A stretch of 25,482 nt of DNA from CAZMRF01 sp964568735. GTDB lineage: Bacteria; Acidobacteriota; Polarisedimenticolia; JACPZX01. Position numbers and translations under genes: made by a program. The notes beneath the pieces are model-generated. The model saw only the letters and a program-made list of their open reading frames with translations, was not told where the DNA came from and ran no database searches. The stretch spans positions 1 to 25,482 of the forward strand of contig CAZMRF010000071.1 in NCBI GenBank assembly GCA_964568735.1, read 5' to 3'. Positions 15,376 through 22,923 of this stretch are shown here, in pieces. How positions within the stretch are numbered: position 1 is the first letter of the stretch; each line of letters starts with the position of its first letter.

Positions 15376-16151
15376 TGCGCGCGCGATGCGGGGCGGTCCT
15401 CCTCCTGGCTGCGGCCGTCCTCCCGGCCGTCGTGCTCCTCGGGTGCAACCTCGAAGCCGGCGAGCGCAAGGCGAGGATGACGCTCTTCATCGGGGTGGAT
15501 ACCAGCGGGTCGTTCCAGGGCTCGGGCCTCCACGACGACGCAATGAGCTTTCTCGCCCACTACATCTACGGCCATCTCAACGGGCTGGGAGGGCTGGAGA
15601 AGCCCCGTGAGATGTTCGTCGCGGCGATCGGCGGGGAGACCGCCGACGAGCCGAAGTCCTTCCAACCGATTCACGCCTTCGCGGGCAAGGAAATCCCGGA
15701 GATCGAGCAGGTGCTGCGGGAGTCCTTCGCCCCCAATGACGCCCTGACCGATTTCAATCCGTTCTTCCGCCAGGTGGCCCGGATCGTCAAGGAGCGCAAC
15801 CTCGTCCTCGCGCCGATCACGATCATGATCGTCACGGACGGGGTGCCTGATTTCTCCGTGGCGGGGGCCGCGAGCGGCGCGGACGCCCTCTACGAGCGGA
15901 TCGATCTCAGCTCCCTGGAGTATCTCTCGCGGAGGATGACGCTCCGGCTGGCCTACGTGAGCCCGAAGGTGGGCGAGAGCTGGCGGGAGCTCGTTCCCCG
16001 GCGAAGGGTCAGGCTCTGGACCGTCGACGGCGACGTCATGCGCGGCTGGAGGCAGCAGGTCGACCCTGCGCAGGATCCTCGCGAGCTGGGCCACCTCTGG
16101 CAGTGGATCCAGCACAACGTCGACTACCGGCTGCGATCCCTCGGAGCTTGA
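15375..16151 (+). CDS. Lipoprotein with von Willebrand factor A domain
   Basis: The protein has 258 residues from ATG 15375, which overlaps the preceding stop by one base. A longer frame back to 14061 runs through the membrane-protein gene and is not real. The N-terminus is a lipoprotein signal with lipobox LLGC and Cys24; the +2 residue is Asn, not Asp, which favours the outer membrane if E. coli-like sorting applies. The rest is one vWA domain: MIDAS Asp42-x-Ser44-x-Ser46 in 'FIGVDTSGSFQG', Thr125 in 'NDALTDFNPF' and Asp155 in 'IMIVTDGVPDF'. A complete MIDAS predicts metal-dependent protein binding. The partner is probably the membrane protein encoded just upstream or a periplasmic or cell-wall target. 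The C-terminus 'HLWQWIQHNVDYRLRSLGA' is Trp-rich. Confidence 0.9.
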   Translation: MRARCGAVLLLAAAVLPAVVLLGCNLEAGERKARMTLFIGVDTSGSFQGSGLHDDAMSFLAHYIYGHLNGLGGLEKPREMFVAAIGGETADEPKSFQPIHAFAGKEIPEIEQVLRESFAPNDALTDFNPFFRQVARIVKERNLVLAPITIMIVTDGVPDFSVAGAASGADALYERIDLSSLEYLSRRMTLRLAYVSPKVGESWRELVPRRRVRLWTVDGDVMRGWRQQVDPAQDPRELGHLWQWIQHNVDYRLRSLGA

Positions 16152-16341
16152 GCCGCCGCCGCGGCTCTCCTGCACGACGAGTTCCGGCGGCACGTCGCCG
16201 CAGGACACGCAAGCTCGATGCGCCTCGGCCGGCAACTGCAGGCGTACGATGCGATGGTCCAGCCGGGCGTGTGATATCGTTCATGAGCCGCTGAACGGCA
16301 CATCCTGATCGCATCCCAACCCCGAACAGGAGGATCTGCCC

Positions 16342-16680
16342 ATGTTGAAGAAGCGCATTGCACTCCTACTGGCCATCGCCTGCATGGCGGCGGCCGGGTC
16401 GGCTCTCATCGCCGATGACAAGGGAGCCCACCACAACGGCGAGGTCGTCGGCGTCGACAAGGACGCAAAGACGATCTCGGTGCGCATCAAGGTCGAGGGG
16501 ACGGACCAGAAGGACATACAGGTCTACCAGGTCACGGCGAAGACCGTTTTCCTCGATCAGAACGACGCCCCCACGACCTTCGATGCCATCAAGGCGGGGA
16601 TGAAGGTCCGCATCAAGACCGAGCACAAGGAAGGCCAGCGCCAGCTCCTCGAGCTGGAAATCAGGCCGGACAAGAAGTAG
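16342..16680 (+). CDS. Small exported beta-rich protein (DUF5666-like), function unknown
   Basis: The protein has 112 residues. ATG 16342 follows ACAGGAGG (16326-16333) at 8 bases. Residues 1-24 form a signal peptide (LLLAIACMAAAGSALIA). The mature part, 'HNGEVVGVDKDAKTISVRIK', 'VYQVTAKTVFLDQNDAPTTF', 'IKAGMKVRIKTE' and 'LLELEIRPDKK', has the alternating pattern of a small OB-like barrel, as in DUF5666-type exported proteins. It has no cysteines apart from one in the signal. It lies 190 bases after the vWA gene and probably has its own promoter; a TGATAT (16272-16277) is a possible -10. No function can be assigned. Confidence 0.85.
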   Translation: MLKKRIALLLAIACMAAAGSALIADDKGAHHNGEVVGVDKDAKTISVRIKVEGTDQKDIQVYQVTAKTVFLDQNDAPTTFDAIKAGMKVRIKTEHKEGQRQLLELEIRPDKK

Positions 16681-16698
16681 CTCGAAGCTCCGCGACAG

Positions 16699-16716
16699 CC
16701 CAGGACGCCGTCCGGG
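16699..16716. terminator. Candidate terminator between convergent genes
   Basis: CCC-A-GGAC (16699-16706) pairs with GTCCGGG (16710-16716) around a 3-base loop, with one bulged A, in the 60-base gap between the small exported protein and rsgA. There is no T-tract. Confidence 0.35.
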
Positions 16717-16740
16717 ATCGGGAGAATCGCCGGAGAGCCT

Positions 16741-17808
16741 CTATCTCCCCCGTCGGCGGTAGAACCGCCTTTGACCGCGGTGGACCGTCCGCAGCTGCTT
16801 CTTCTGCTCTCGCTGTGCGAATTCGTCCTGCCGCAATCTGAGGCTCTGGATCTCCCGCTGGAGCGCCCGGTAGGCCTCGAGCCTGGCGGGCTCGAGCGCT
16901 CCCGTCTCGATGCGCTCGAGCACCGCGCAGCCGGGCTCGCTCGAATGCGAGCAGTCGCGGTAGCGGCAGGCGGCGGAGAGCTCCGCGATGTCGGTGAAGG
17001 CCTGCGTCAGGCTCTCATCCCCGGCCCAGAGCTGCAATTCCCGGATGCCCGGGTTGTCGATGAGCAGTCCGCCGTCGGGAAGCCTGAAGAGCTCACGATG
17101 AGAGGTCGTGTGCCTGCCGCGTCCGTCGCCCTTCCGGACCGCCCCGGTCAGCTGGACAGACTCCCCCATCAGGCTGTTGATGAGGGTGGATTTGCCGACC
17201 CCCGAGGAGCCGAGTAGGACCGACGTTTCGAATCGGCCGATGTGCTCCCGGACCTCGCCGAGGCCGTCGCCATTCAGGCAGCTCATGAGGACCACAGGCG
17301 AGTCCCTGACGACAGCGCGGACCTCAGCGAGACGTCCCGGCGGATCCGCGCAGATATCGAGCTTGTTCAGCAGGACGACGGGCCGCGCTCCGCTCGCCAG
17401 CACGGTCGTCAGCAGGCGCTCGAGGCGCCGCACGTTGAAGTCGCCGTCGAGGCCCATGACGATGAGCACGACGTCGAGGTTCGCTGCGACGATCTGCTCC
17501 TCGCTGGTCCTGCCCGGGGCTTTCCGCGAGAGCTTCGTCCGCCGCGGGAGGACATGCTCGATGCGCGCGCCGGCTTCGTCCACCGAACGGATGGCGACCC
17601 AGTCGCCCACCACGGGAAGCCCGACAGCGCCTGCCGCCGGGAGGCGGAGCCGGCCCGCCACCGTCGCGCGCACCTCTCCACTTGCCGCCATGACCCGGGG
17701 GGAGGCGGAGCCTGACTGAATGACGCGCGCGGGCTCGAGTCCGGTGTCTTGCAGCGCTTCCAGGGACTCCGCGAAGAAATCGCTCCAGCCGTAGTCCCGT
17801 AGAGACAC
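16741..17808 (-). CDS. rsgA: Ribosome biogenesis GTPase RsgA (YjeQ/EngC)
   Basis: The protein has 355 residues and starts at GTG 17808, immediately after the upstream stop (TAAGTG). It has the circularly permuted GTPase order that defines the family. An N-terminal OB domain (~45-100, ending 'LPRRTKLSRKAPGR') is followed by G4 'NKLD' (148-151), G1 'GSSGVGKST' (200-208), switch threonines 234-235 in 'GRHTTSHREL' and G3 'DNPG' (251-254, where DTPG or DSPG is common). A zinc-binding C-x4-C-x-H-x5-C follows (Cys281, Cys286, His288, Cys294). RsgA acts in late maturation of the 30S ribosomal subunit in the cytoplasm. The C-terminus is strongly basic (RGQRRFYRRRGR), fitting RNA contact. It is the last gene of a run that begins with an exported TPR protein, an unusual setting. 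Confidence 0.95.
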   Translation of the reverse strand: MSLRDYGWSDFFAESLEALQDTGLEPARVIQSGSASPRVMAASGEVRATVAGRLRLPAAGAVGLPVVGDWVAIRSVDEAGARIEHVLPRRTKLSRKAPGRTSEEQIVAANLDVVLIVMGLDGDFNVRRLERLLTTVLASGARPVVLLNKLDICADPPGRLAEVRAVVRDSPVVLMSCLNGDGLGEVREHIGRFETSVLLGSSGVGKSTLINSLMGESVQLTGAVRKGDGRGRHTTSHRELFRLPDGGLLIDNPGIRELQLWAGDESLTQAFTDIAELSAACRYRDCSHSSEPGCAVLERIETGALEPARLEAYRALQREIQSLRLRQDEFAQREQKKQLRTVHRGQRRFYRRRGR

Positions 17809-18234
17809 TTACTTCAACGCCTGAGACACCAGCTCGGCGGCGGTCATCGGGCCCGCCGCGAAGGTGTCCGAGTGGGAGGCGACGAGATCGCGGAACTCCA
17901 GCGAAGCGGGAAGACCCGTCTTGAGCCCCCTCTTCACCGCGATCTCGTCAGCCACTCTGTCCTGCTCGGGGGTCGTGACGGGCGCGATCCCCACGAAGTC
18001 CCAGTCGTCGCCGTTGATGTGCGTGTAGAGCTGGACGGAAGCAATGCCGGCTTCCTTGTTGACCTCGTCCTGGGTCGCCATCCATCTGAGGAAGTCGAGC
18101 TGTTTGCCGGGGGCGATGCGGTAGATCGTGATCCGCGCGCGCGAGGGCTGGTCCGTCTTGCTGTCCGACCACCTCGGCGCGGCGACGGCCAGGCTCGCCG
18201 CCACGAGGAGCAGGATCGGCACGATGCGTTTCAT
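17809..18234 (-). CDS. Small exported protein, possibly dimeric alpha/beta-barrel fold
   Basis: The protein has 141 residues. ATG 18234 is preferred over 18246 and 18294 because GAGG lies 6 bases ahead of it and it gives a clean signal peptide (MKRIVPILLLVAASLAVAAP). The mature part starts 'ARITIYRIAPGKQLDFLRWM' and continues 'SVQLYTHINGDDWDFVGIAP'. This strand-helix-strand pattern, with an aromatic acidic core, resembles stress-response dimeric alpha/beta-barrel (ABM/NIPSNAP-like) proteins, but I cannot name the family. It has no cysteines. It starts 18 bases after the TPR gene and its stop adjoins the rsgA start, so all three are probably co-transcribed. Confidence 0.78.
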   Translation of the reverse strand: MKRIVPILLLVAASLAVAAPRWSDSKTDQPSRARITIYRIAPGKQLDFLRWMATQDEVNKEAGIASVQLYTHINGDDWDFVGIAPVTTPEQDRVADEIAVKRGLKTGLPASLEFRDLVASHSDTFAAGPMTAAELVSQALK

Positions 18235-18251
18235 GATCGACCTCATGCGGC

Positions 18252-19922
18252 TCAGAACCGCGAGGCCGACAGCTTCACGTCGGCCTGGGCCCATGCCTTG
18301 TCGAATCGCTCCTGGGCCGTGGCGGCCTCCTTCCCCCGGCCCTCCTGCGCGCGCAGCGCCTGCGTGAGTCCGAAGAGCGACCAGCCGTTATCGGGATTGC
18401 GGCGGAGATCCTCCCAGTAAACGGTTTCGGCCTCCTTCGGCCGGCCGGCGGCGAGGAGGATGGCTCCCAGCGCCTGCCTGGGCGGGAAGTGCCACTCCGA
18501 GGGCTCGGTGTAGACGAGGCCGTCCTCGAGGCGCACGGCACGCTCGAGGTGAGCGATGGCGGCGTCGAAGTCCTTCCGCCGGGCGGCTACCTCTCCGGCC
18601 AGCACCTCGGGGGCGATCGAGAGGATGGCGCCAGCCGTGTTCGGGGAGAAGAGCGAGTAGTTCAGGGATGGGTCGGCCGCGATGCGCCGCACCTCGGCCA
18701 GCTCCTTCTCGGCCTCGTCGATCTGCCCCTTGCCGAGCTGGGCAAGGCCGCGGGCGTAGTGCCAGGCTCCCGTCAGGAAAAGGAAGCGTTCGGGAGGAGC
18801 GGGCTCGGCGAGCATCTCGTCCCACTTCCCGAAGCGCGCGAGGGCGTACCACGGGACGATGCGGAAGCCGGCGAGGAGCGGGACCTTTTCGAGCGTCTCG
18901 TCGCTCACCTTCGAGGCCGCCTTGCGCGCCGATTCGATGCTCAGCCGGCTCCGGCCCTCGGCGGTAGCGGCGAACCACAGGAAGTGAACGTTGTGGGGGT
19001 AGTAGGCCATCGGGTAGAGGCCCTGCGCCCGGCACTGCGTGATGTAGTCCTCGTCCGCCAGGGCCGCCGCTTCGTTGGAGGCGACGGCGTCCGCATACCT
19101 GCCGACTCGCTGGTAGATGTGCGAGGGCATGTGGACCATGTGGCCTGCCCCGGGCATCAGCTTGAGCAGCCGGTCGGCGGCGGCCTCCGCCATCTCGGGC
19201 CTGTAGGCCTCCATGGTGTGGATGTAGAGGTGGTTCGCGCCGGGATGGTTGGGGTTCTTCGCGATGACCCGCTCGAGCGTCGAGACGATGTCCGGAGTTT
19301 CCGGGTAGGGGCTGCCGTCTCGCATCCAGTAGTTCCACGGCCGGAGATCCATGAGAGACTCGGCGTACATCGTGGCCGCGTCGAGATCGTCCGGGAAACG
19401 CTTCACGAGCGCACCCATGGCGTCGGCGTAGGCGCGATTCGCTGCGGCGCGGTCGTCGGCCTTGCCCGTGTAGCGCCGGCCCACGGCGTCGATGTAGGCC
19501 TGCTCCCTCGGAGTGGCCTTCGACTTCAGCGCAAGGGCCTTCTGCGCCATCTCGAGAGCCTTCGGCTCGTCGTCCGGCGTCATCGGGGCATTGATATTCG
19601 GGCCGAGGACGAGGGCCTGTCCCCACCAGGCCATGGCGCACTCGGGGTCGAGGCGCGCCGCCTCACGGAAGGCCCGCCCGGCCTCGGCGTGGTTGAAGCC
19701 GTAGGCGAGGTTGACGCCCTGGTTGATGAAGAGCTGGGCCTGATCCGACTTCGTGGTGACCTTGAAAACGTGTGAGCCCAGGTTCTGGAGCCTGGGCGCC
19801 AGCTCCCCGGTGGGGGAGGGCTTCTCCGCCTCCGCGGACTTCTCGTAGTGCTTGTGGCTGGGCGTCTGGGCGAATGCCGTGGTCGCCGAGAGCGCGAGGA
19901 TACACACCAACCCGCTTCGCAT
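18252..19922 (-). CDS. Exported tetratricopeptide-repeat protein
   Basis: The protein has 556 residues. ATG 19922 is preferred to the longer start at 19970 because a strong AGGAGG lies 6 bases ahead of it and it gives a signal peptide (MRSGLVCILALSATTAFAQ). Helical repeats run through the protein: 'FINQGVNLAYGFNHAEAGRAFREAARLDPE' (given in parts: residues ~65-95), then 'AKNPNHPGANHLYIHTMEA', 'HMVHMPSHIYQRVGRYADAV', 'YYPHNVHFLWFAATAEGRSR' and a final set near 430-545. The MPSHIY and YPHNxHF motifs with many conserved His and Tyr mark a known but uncharacterised TPR family of environmental bacteria. The histidine-rich core could bind a metal (inference). It begins an apparent operon with the small exported protein and rsgA. 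Confidence 0.9.
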   Translation of the reverse strand: MRSGLVCILALSATTAFAQTPSHKHYEKSAEAEKPSPTGELAPRLQNLGSHVFKVTTKSDQAQLFINQGVNLAYGFNHAEAGRAFREAARLDPECAMAWWGQALVLGPNINAPMTPDDEPKALEMAQKALALKSKATPREQAYIDAVGRRYTGKADDRAAANRAYADAMGALVKRFPDDLDAATMYAESLMDLRPWNYWMRDGSPYPETPDIVSTLERVIAKNPNHPGANHLYIHTMEAYRPEMAEAAADRLLKLMPGAGHMVHMPSHIYQRVGRYADAVASNEAAALADEDYITQCRAQGLYPMAYYPHNVHFLWFAATAEGRSRLSIESARKAASKVSDETLEKVPLLAGFRIVPWYALARFGKWDEMLAEPAPPERFLFLTGAWHYARGLAQLGKGQIDEAEKELAEVRRIAADPSLNYSLFSPNTAGAILSIAPEVLAGEVAARRKDFDAAIAHLERAVRLEDGLVYTEPSEWHFPPRQALGAILLAAGRPKEAETVYWEDLRRNPDNGWSLFGLTQALRAQEGRGKEAATAQERFDKAWAQADVKLSASRF

Positions 19923-20013
19923 GTCTTCCTCCTGTGCCGTGGGCCCGTGCCCCTCGGGAGTTCCGTGCATCCTAGCAAACGCCGGGGGTCGGGCAAGGGG
20001 TCAAAACGCCGCC

Positions 20014-22722
20014 TCAGGGCTTGCCGCGCAGGATGGCCTCCGCGTAGCGGTCGGTCGTCAGGTACTTCTGCGCCGCGGCGCGCACCTGCTCGAGCGTGAT
20101 GTCCTGCGCTCGCTCGATCAGCCTCCAGGTGAAGTCGAGCGGCAGCCCGTAGTAGCTGTTCCTCGCGAGGTCCGCCACGTGGGCGCCGTTCTGCTGCATC
20201 CGGATGCGCGTCGATCCCGAGAGGAACGCCTTCGCCCTCGCGAGATCCTCCTCGCCGAACTCGTCCACGGGGAGCTTGCGGATCTCGGCGATGAGGGCCT
20301 CGCGCGCCTCCTTCTCCTTCGAGGCCTCGCTGGCGAGGTAGGCCAGGAACGTGCCGCTCTGCGCCGTGGCCGCATCGGTCGCGAAGACCGTGTAGGCGAG
20401 AGAGCGCCTGCCGCGCAGCTCCGCGAAGAAGGTCCCTGCCAGCCCCGACGTCACGTTGCTGAGGAGGCGCAGCGAGGGCCAGTCCTCGTGGCCCCTGGGG
20501 ACCGTGGGGAAGCCGACGACGATCGCCGACTGCTTGCGATCGCGGAACTCGCTCACCTCGAAGCGTGCCTCGGGGGGACGCGCCGCGGGGACGGGCGCCC
20601 TGGGCGTGAGCCGCTTCGGCAGCTTCCCGAGGTGCCGCTCCACCGCCCGCCCAGCTTCCTCCGCCGCGATGTCGCCCACCAGGAAGATGACGGCCCCGTC
20701 GGCGACGACGTGGCCCGCCCACCATTCGCGCAGCGCCTCCCGGTCGATGACCTCGATCGATGCGAGGTGGCCGTTCGCGGGGAGCGCGTAGGGGTGAGGG
20801 CCGTAGAGCGCCTGGGTCAGGAGCTGCATAGGGCGCTCGAATGAGGAGTCGAGCGAGCGCTTGATCGCGGCGGCCTGGAGGGCCTTCTCGTCGGTCACTC
20901 CCTTCTCCGGGAAGGTCGGCTCGAGGACGACCTCGGAGAGAAGCGCGAGCCCCGAGGTGAAGTTCGAGTTGAGGATGTCGAGAGTGAAGCCGAAGAAGTC
21001 CTCGGTGACGTCGAATCCGATCTGGCTCCCGAGGAATTCGATCTCGCTGTCGATCTGCTCGGCGGTCCGGGTGGAGGTGCCCCTGCGCAGGACTCGCGTC
21101 ATGAGCTGGGTGATGCCGGCGTTGCGGCTGTTCTCGTCGACGCGCCCGCCCTGGAAGTAGATGCCGGCCGTGACGAGCGGCGCGCCCCGCCGCTCCTTCA
21201 CGATGAGCTTCGCGCCGTTGCCGAGCGTCATCTCGCGCACGGAAGGATCGGAGCCCGCTCCGGCGATCGGCTCCGGCGGAGCCGGAAGAGGCTGCTCGGC
21301 GATGGCGGCCGGCGCGCTCTTCGTCGCTTCGAGCACCATCGCGAGCGCCGACTCGCGCGTCATGGCAGGCGCACCGCGCGGCGCGTAGTGGTAGAGCGTG
21401 AGGTTCTCGTCCACGAGGTAGCGGCGCGCCGCATCGCGGACACTCTCGGGACCCAGCGATCGCAGCGCGGCCAGGCGCGTCGCGAGGGCCTTGTAGCCGT
21501 ATCGGGCCTCGTAAATCGAGAGGGTCTGCGCTTGGCCAAGGGCGCCCTCGAGGTCGGCGGCGAGGGACGACTCGATCACGTTTCGCGCCTGCTGCAACTC
21601 GTAGGCGGTCGGGCCGTGGGTGCTCAGCCGCGCCACCTCTCCCAGCACGCGGCGATCGACCTCGGCTCGGTTGCCCTCGTCGAAGGAAGCCTGAATGGTC
21701 AGCATTCCCACGTCGTCGAAGGCGAGATGGTCCGCCGTGGCCGTGCTCGCGGCGCCGGGACCCACCGCATGTACGAAAAGGCGCGAGGACCTTCCCCCTC
21801 CGAGGATGCGGGCGAGCACCTCGAGGGCGATCTCGTCCTTGTGGCCCACTCCCGCCGTGTGCCAGCCGAGAACGGAATACCCCTGCTTGACGTCGGCCTC
21901 CGAGCGTCCATACCGGAACTCCGTCTGGGCGGGCTCCTCGGGCCCGCGGCCCTTCTTCAACGTGCCCCGGGGGATGCGGCCGAACGTCTCGACCGCGGCA
22001 GCCCGTGCCTCCTCATGGGAGACGTCGCCCGCGATCGTGAGGACGATGTTCTCGGGCCGGTAGAGCGTCTCGAAGAAGGCGAGGAGGTTCTCGCGCTGGA
22101 TGGCCCTGAGGACGTCGTTCGAGCCGATCCTCCAGCGCTTCATGCGATGCCGCGTGAAAGCGATCTCGAACATCCGCTCCATCGACACGGCGGGCGGGTT
22201 GTCGAGCTTGCGATTCGACTCCTCGATGACGACCTCGGATTCCTTCTTCAGCTCGGCCGGATCGAAGAGGGGATTCATGATCGCGTCGGCCTGGATCTCG
22301 ACGGCGCGCCGGAAACCCTCCTTCGGCACGACGAAGTAGTAGCTCGTGGAGTCGTAGATCGTCCCCGCGTTCGTGACGCCTCCCACGGAGGCGAGCTGCT
22401 TCGCGATCTCCTCCGCGCCCGGGAAGTCCTTCGAGCCCTTGAAGAACATGTGCTCGAAGAGGTGAGCCATCCCGGCGACCTCGTCGGGCTCGTTGAAGTA
22501 CCCCGCCTTCACCCAGGTGTTGATCGCGACGACGCCGCTTCCCTCCTGAGGGCGCGTCAGGAGCGTCAGCCCGTTCGGCAGCACCATCTTCTCCACGCCG
22601 TCGAGAAAGGCATCGAAGCTCGGCTTCTTCGCGGGATTGGGCGCGGCGGGAAGGGCTGAGGCCGGGCCCAGGATCGTGAGCGCGGCGCAGAGCGTGAGGC
22701 GGGTTCGGGCTCCTGGAAACAT
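20014..22722 (-). CDS. Exported M16 family zinc peptidase, two-domain
   Basis: The protein has 902 residues. ATG 22722 is chosen over 22743 because GGAGG lies 8 bases ahead of it. Residues 1-27 are a signal peptide. The first half is catalytic: the inverted zinc motif HLFEH (His87, Glu90, His91) is followed by Glu168 in 'ESEVVIEESNR', matching the M16 spacing HxxEH-x76-E. The second half (from ~475, 'VREMTLGNGAKLIVKERRGA') has the same fold without the zinc motif but keeps 'GRRSLAYTVFA', the Arg-Tyr region used for substrate holding. Such pairs form a clamshell that degrades peptides, here in the periplasm. The fused arrangement resembles PqqL/pitrilysin-like enzymes. It ends 92 bases before the TPR gene start, so the two may share a transcript. 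Confidence 0.95.
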   Translation of the reverse strand: MFPGARTRLTLCAALTILGPASALPAAPNPAKKPSFDAFLDGVEKMVLPNGLTLLTRPQEGSGVVAINTWVKAGYFNEPDEVAGMAHLFEHMFFKGSKDFPGAEEIAKQLASVGGVTNAGTIYDSTSYYFVVPKEGFRRAVEIQADAIMNPLFDPAELKKESEVVIEESNRKLDNPPAVSMERMFEIAFTRHRMKRWRIGSNDVLRAIQRENLLAFFETLYRPENIVLTIAGDVSHEEARAAAVETFGRIPRGTLKKGRGPEEPAQTEFRYGRSEADVKQGYSVLGWHTAGVGHKDEIALEVLARILGGGRSSRLFVHAVGPGAASTATADHLAFDDVGMLTIQASFDEGNRAEVDRRVLGEVARLSTHGPTAYELQQARNVIESSLAADLEGALGQAQTLSIYEARYGYKALATRLAALRSLGPESVRDAARRYLVDENLTLYHYAPRGAPAMTRESALAMVLEATKSAPAAIAEQPLPAPPEPIAGAGSDPSVREMTLGNGAKLIVKERRGAPLVTAGIYFQGGRVDENSRNAGITQLMTRVLRRGTSTRTAEQIDSEIEFLGSQIGFDVTEDFFGFTLDILNSNFTSGLALLSEVVLEPTFPEKGVTDEKALQAAAIKRSLDSSFERPMQLLTQALYGPHPYALPANGHLASIEVIDREALREWWAGHVVADGAVIFLVGDIAAEEAGRAVERHLGKLPKRLTPRAPVPAARPPEARFEVSEFRDRKQSAIVVGFPTVPRGHEDWPSLRLLSNVTSGLAGTFFAELRGRRSLAYTVFATDAATAQSGTFLAYLASEASKEKEAREALIAEIRKLPVDEFGEEDLARAKAFLSGSTRIRMQQNGAHVADLARNSYYGLPLDFTWRLIERAQDITLEQVRAAAQKYLTTDRYAEAILRGKP

Positions 22723-22869
22723 GGGATCATCCTCCGGTGGCATGGCGGCATCCTACCCGCGCCGCGCCCGCCATTCCAGGCTCGGCATCCGGAGTCCTCG
22801 CGCCGGCTCCTGCACTGGCCGCCCTCTCTCCGGTGGCCTCGGCTCGTGCCCCGGTCCTATCATCGGCCC

Positions 22870-22923
22870 ATGCTCGGTCGCTCCGGGATCGCGGCCGGCC
22901 CCATCGGGGCCGTCATCGGATGA
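22870..22923 (+). other. Possible 17-residue leader ORF before the MBOAT gene
   Basis: ATG 22870 opens a 17-codon frame (MLGRSGIAAGPIGAVIG) that ends at TGA 22921-22923, overlapping the MBOAT ATG at 22920 as ATGA. The MBOAT gene has no clear ribosome binding site, so coupling to an upstream short ORF would explain its translation. No good ribosome binding site precedes the short ORF either. Confidence 0.25.

Noticed and set aside
14061..16151. 696-residue plus-strand frame
   Set aside because: The part before 15375 is low-complexity Arg/Pro/His/Gly translation of the membrane-protein gene in another frame. Only the vWA part from ATG 15375 is real.
15333..16235. Minus-strand frame starting with a CVSC-like motif near 16200
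   Set aside because: Only one Cys pair is present and the rest is antisense of the vWA gene. It is not a zinc-ribbon protein.
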